This document shows positions 8,552 to 10,394 of a DNA stretch of 10,394 bases, piece after piece. The notes under the pieces were generated by a model. That model made no database searches. It was not told the DNA's origin and worked only from the letters and a program-made list of their open reading frames with translations. The position numbers and the translations under genes are program-made. Source of the stretch: Stenotrophomonas sp. (GTDB lineage Bacteria > Pseudomonadota > Gammaproteobacteria > Xanthomonadales > Xanthomonadaceae); assembly GCA_003484865.1 (NCBI GenBank), contig DMZT01000462.1, positions 1 to 10,394 on the forward strand, given 5' to 3'. Position 1 is the first letter of the stretch, and every line of letters begins with the position of its first letter.

Positions 8552-10248
8552 TGAACCAGACCCGCGTTTTCCTGATTTTTGCCTGGCTGATGGTGGCCGT
8601 GTTGCTGTGGATGGAGTGGGGCCGCGATAAAGCCGCGCCGCCGACCCCGGCCGTGGCCACCCAGACTACCCAGGCCAGCGTGCCGGGTGCGGCTGCCGGC
8701 AGCATCCCCGGTGCGCCCGTGCCCCAGGCGGACGGTTCCCTGCCGGCGGCACAGCCGGCCGCACAGACCGAGGCCGGTCCGGCCCGCGTGACCATCACCA
8801 CCGACGTCCTGCGTCTGGTGCTGGACGGTGGCACGGTGCTGGATGCCGAGCTGCTGCAGTTCCCGCAGACCAAGGAAGAAGGCAGCCCGCCGGTCCGCCT
8901 GCTGACCGAAGAAGCGACCCACCCGTACCGCGCGGTGAGTGGCTGGATCAGCGAAGACAAGACCATGCCGGTGCCGGCCGCCAACGGCTTCAAGCTGGTC
9001 GGCGACAACCACGACTTCGTGCTGGCCAAGGGCCAGGACGAGGTCACGGTGCCTTTCGAATGGACCGGCCCGAACGGCGTGACCATCCGCCGCACCTACT
9101 CGCTGGGTCGCAACGAGTACGCGATCACGGTGAAGGATGAAGTGGTCAACGGTGGCAGCGCCCCGTGGAGCGGCTACGTGTTCCGCACCCTGGACCGCAC
9201 CCCGACCATCCTCTCGCGCAGCATGACCAACCCGGACTCGTTCAGCTTCAACGGCGCGACCTGGTTCAGCCCGCAGGACGGTTACGAGCGTCGCGCGTTC
9301 AAGGATTACCTGGACGACGGCCACCTCAACCGCACCATCACCGGCGGCTGGCTGGCGATGCTGCAGCACCACTTCTTCACCGCGTGGATTCCGCAGGCCG
9401 ACCAGGCCGCGCAGTACTCGCTGGCGCAGAACAACGGCCGCGACCAGATCGAAGCGCGTGGCCCGGCCTTCACCGTGGCCCCGGGCCAGCAGGTCAGCAC
9501 CGAAGCCCGTCTGTGGGTCGGCCCGAAGCTGGTCAACCTGATCGCCAAGGAAGACGTGAAGGGCCTGGACCGCGTGGTCGACTACAGCCGCTTCTCGCTG
9601 ATGGCGATCATCGGCCAGGGCCTGTTCTGGGTCCTCAACCAGGTCCACAAGGTCGTCAACAACTGGGGCTGGGCGATCGTCGGCCTGGTGGTGCTGCTGA
9701 AGCTGGTGCTGTATCCGCTCTCGGCCGTGCAGTACAAGTCCGGCGCCAAGATGCGTCGCTTCCAGCCGCGCATCGCGCAGCTCAAGGAACGCTATGGCGA
9801 TGACCGCCAGAAGTTCCAGACCGCGATGATGGAGCTGTACAAGAAAGAGAAGATCAACCCGATGGGCGGCTGTCTGCCGATCCTCATCCAGATGCCGATC
9901 TTCTTCGCGCTGTACTGGGTGCTGGTGGAATCGGTGGAACTGCGCCAGGCCCCGTGGCTGGGCTGGATCCAGGATCTGACCGCACGTGACCCGTACTTCA
10001 TCCTGCCGGTGATCAACGTGGCGGTGATGTGGGCCACCCAGAAGCTGACCCCGGCACCGGGCATGGACCCGATGCAGGCCAAGATGATGCAGCTGATGCC
10101 GCTGGTGTTCGGCGTCATGATGGCCTTCATGCCGTCCGGTCTGGTGCTGTACTGGGTCGTCAACGGTGGCCTGGGCCTGCTCCAGCAGTGGTGGATGACC
10201 AAGCGTCATGGCAGCGATCCGCTGCCGGTCGTCACCGCCAAGAAGTAA
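8551..10248 (+). CDS. yidC: membrane protein insertase YidC
   Basis: Inner-membrane insertase and chaperone that places membrane proteins with SecYEG or on its own. It has 565 residues (E. coli 548), in the long Gram-negative form. TM1 is at about 5-22 ([15 protein letters not shown]), followed by a Pro/Ala/Gln-rich linker (26-76) and the large periplasmic beta domain to about 340. The conserved core holds TM2 (about 374-390), the cytoplasmic helical hairpin (392-438, [19 protein letters not shown]), [22 protein letters not shown] (435-456, TM3), TM4 (about 482-497) and TM5 (about 513-545, [14 protein letters not shown]). The charged groove residue, Arg366 in E. coli, is Lys384 here (LLKLVLYPL), keeping the positive charge. 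It overlaps rnpA by one base; the yidD gene found between rnpA and yidC in E. coli is missing. A hairpin terminator follows. Confidence 0.97.
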   Translation: MNQTRVFLIFAWLMVAVLLWMEWGRDKAAPPTPAVATQTTQASVPGAAAGSIPGAPVPQADGSLPAAQPAAQTEAGPARVTITTDVLRLVLDGGTVLDAELLQFPQTKEEGSPPVRLLTEEATHPYRAVSGWISEDKTMPVPAANGFKLVGDNHDFVLAKGQDEVTVPFEWTGPNGVTIRRTYSLGRNEYAITVKDEVVNGGSAPWSGYVFRTLDRTPTILSRSMTNPDSFSFNGATWFSPQDGYERRAFKDYLDDGHLNRTITGGWLAMLQHHFFTAWIPQADQAAQYSLAQNNGRDQIEARGPAFTVAPGQQVSTEARLWVGPKLVNLIAKEDVKGLDRVVDYSRFSLMAIIGQGLFWVLNQVHKVVNNWGWAIVGLVVLLKLVLYPLSAVQYKSGAKMRRFQPRIAQLKERYGDDRQKFQTAMMELYKKEKINPMGGCLPILIQMPIFFALYWVLVESVELRQAPWLGWIQDLTARDPYFILPVINVAVMWATQKLTPAPGMDPMQAKMMQLMPLVFGVMMAFMPSGLVLYWVVNGGLGLLQQWWMTKRHGSDPLPVVTAKK

Positions 10249-10254
10249 GCCACA

Positions 10255-10284
10255 CAGGAGACCCGCCGCAAGGCGGGTTTCCTG
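10255..10284 (+). terminator. probable intrinsic terminator after yidC
   Basis: Stem 10255-10267 pairs with 10272-10284 (13 bp with one G-T wobble; core ACCCGCC/GGCGGGT) around a GCAA tetraloop. It begins 7 nt after the yidC stop. The 3' arm holds TTT, but no long T-run follows, so termination may be partial and allow read-through into mnmE. Confidence 0.65.
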
Positions 10285-10356
10285 CATCTGCGGTCCGGCC
10301 AACCGTGCGGTCCGTAGAATGCCCCCTGATTCCCCGCACCCTGCAGTGAGCCCGAC

Positions 10357-10394
10357 ATGACCCATGCCCCCGACACCATCGTGGCCATCGCCAC
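10357..10394 (+). CDS. mnmE: tRNA uridine-5-carboxymethylaminomethyl modification GTPase MnmE, 5' end only
   Basis: Only 12 full codons are inside the window: MTHAPDTIVAIA, matching the N-terminus of the MnmE/TrmE family, where DTIVA(x)AT opens the formyl-tetrahydrofolate-binding domain. With MnmG it modifies the wobble uridine of certain tRNAs. Position after yidC is the usual one in gammaproteobacteria and supports the call. The ATG is preceded by only a weak GAG. A TAGAAT at 10315-10320 could be a -10 of a separate promoter, but no good -35 is seen. Confidence 0.85.
   Translation, partial: MTHAPDTIVAIA

Noticed and set aside
8353..10365. Minus-strand open frame of 670 codons opposite yidC
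   Set aside because: Antisense shadow of yidC; His/Gln/Arg-rich composition without any recognisable domain, and it crosses the yidC terminator.

Overview
This window is the chromosomal replication-origin neighbourhood of a GC-rich gammaproteobacterium. The gene set (rpmH-rnpA-yidC-mnmE on the plus strand, dnaA-dnaN-recF-gyrB on the minus strand), the high GC of the genes and the protein sequences point to Xanthomonadaceae, most probably Stenotrophomonas. That assignment is from recognition only; no search was run. All eight genes are core housekeeping genes. I see no mobile element, CRISPR array, tRNA/rRNA or accessory island.

Layout. 1-62 probably holds the 5' end of a gene downstream of gyrB (low confidence). 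gyrB runs 2595 to 136 on the minus strand, with its own extended -10 promoter in the recF-gyrB gap. recF runs 3806 to 2709. A gene-poor gap of about 1.14 kb separates recF from dnaN (6049 to 4949). dnaN is followed by a strong intrinsic terminator, so recF must have a promoter of its own. A 276-bp gap separates dnaN from dnaA (7660 to 6326). From the dnaA-rpmH gap the other arm starts: an rpmH promoter, then rpmH (7914-8054), rnpA (8060-8551), yidC (8551-10248), a hairpin terminator, and the first codons of mnmE (10357 to the edge).

The noncoding parts are the interesting ones. Both gaps flanking dnaN carry the same origin-like architecture in opposite orientations. Each has a facing pair of DnaA boxes 44-45 bp across. 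Exactly 101 bp after the second box comes a 57-58 bp block (about 51 of 58 columns identical by hand count) ending in an A/T-run and AAGCATAG. One copy also has a perfect IHF consensus. This looks like a diverged inverted duplication of an origin unit on either side of dnaN, that is, a candidate bipartite oriC. In addition, four near-perfect parS palindromes (core GTTCCACGTGGAAC) and two half-decayed ones lie between 2734 and 4935. Two of the good ones are inside recF, where both are read as Phe-His-Val-Glu.

How it works together. DnaA melts the origin, helped probably by IHF. DnaN is the clamp for the polymerase. RecF acts at gaps and stalled forks, and GyrB removes positive supercoils. ParB bound at the parS cluster would segregate the newly copied origin. 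On the other arm, ribosomal protein L34, the RNase P protein and the membrane insertase YidC are co-transcribed, followed by the tRNA-modification GTPase MnmE.
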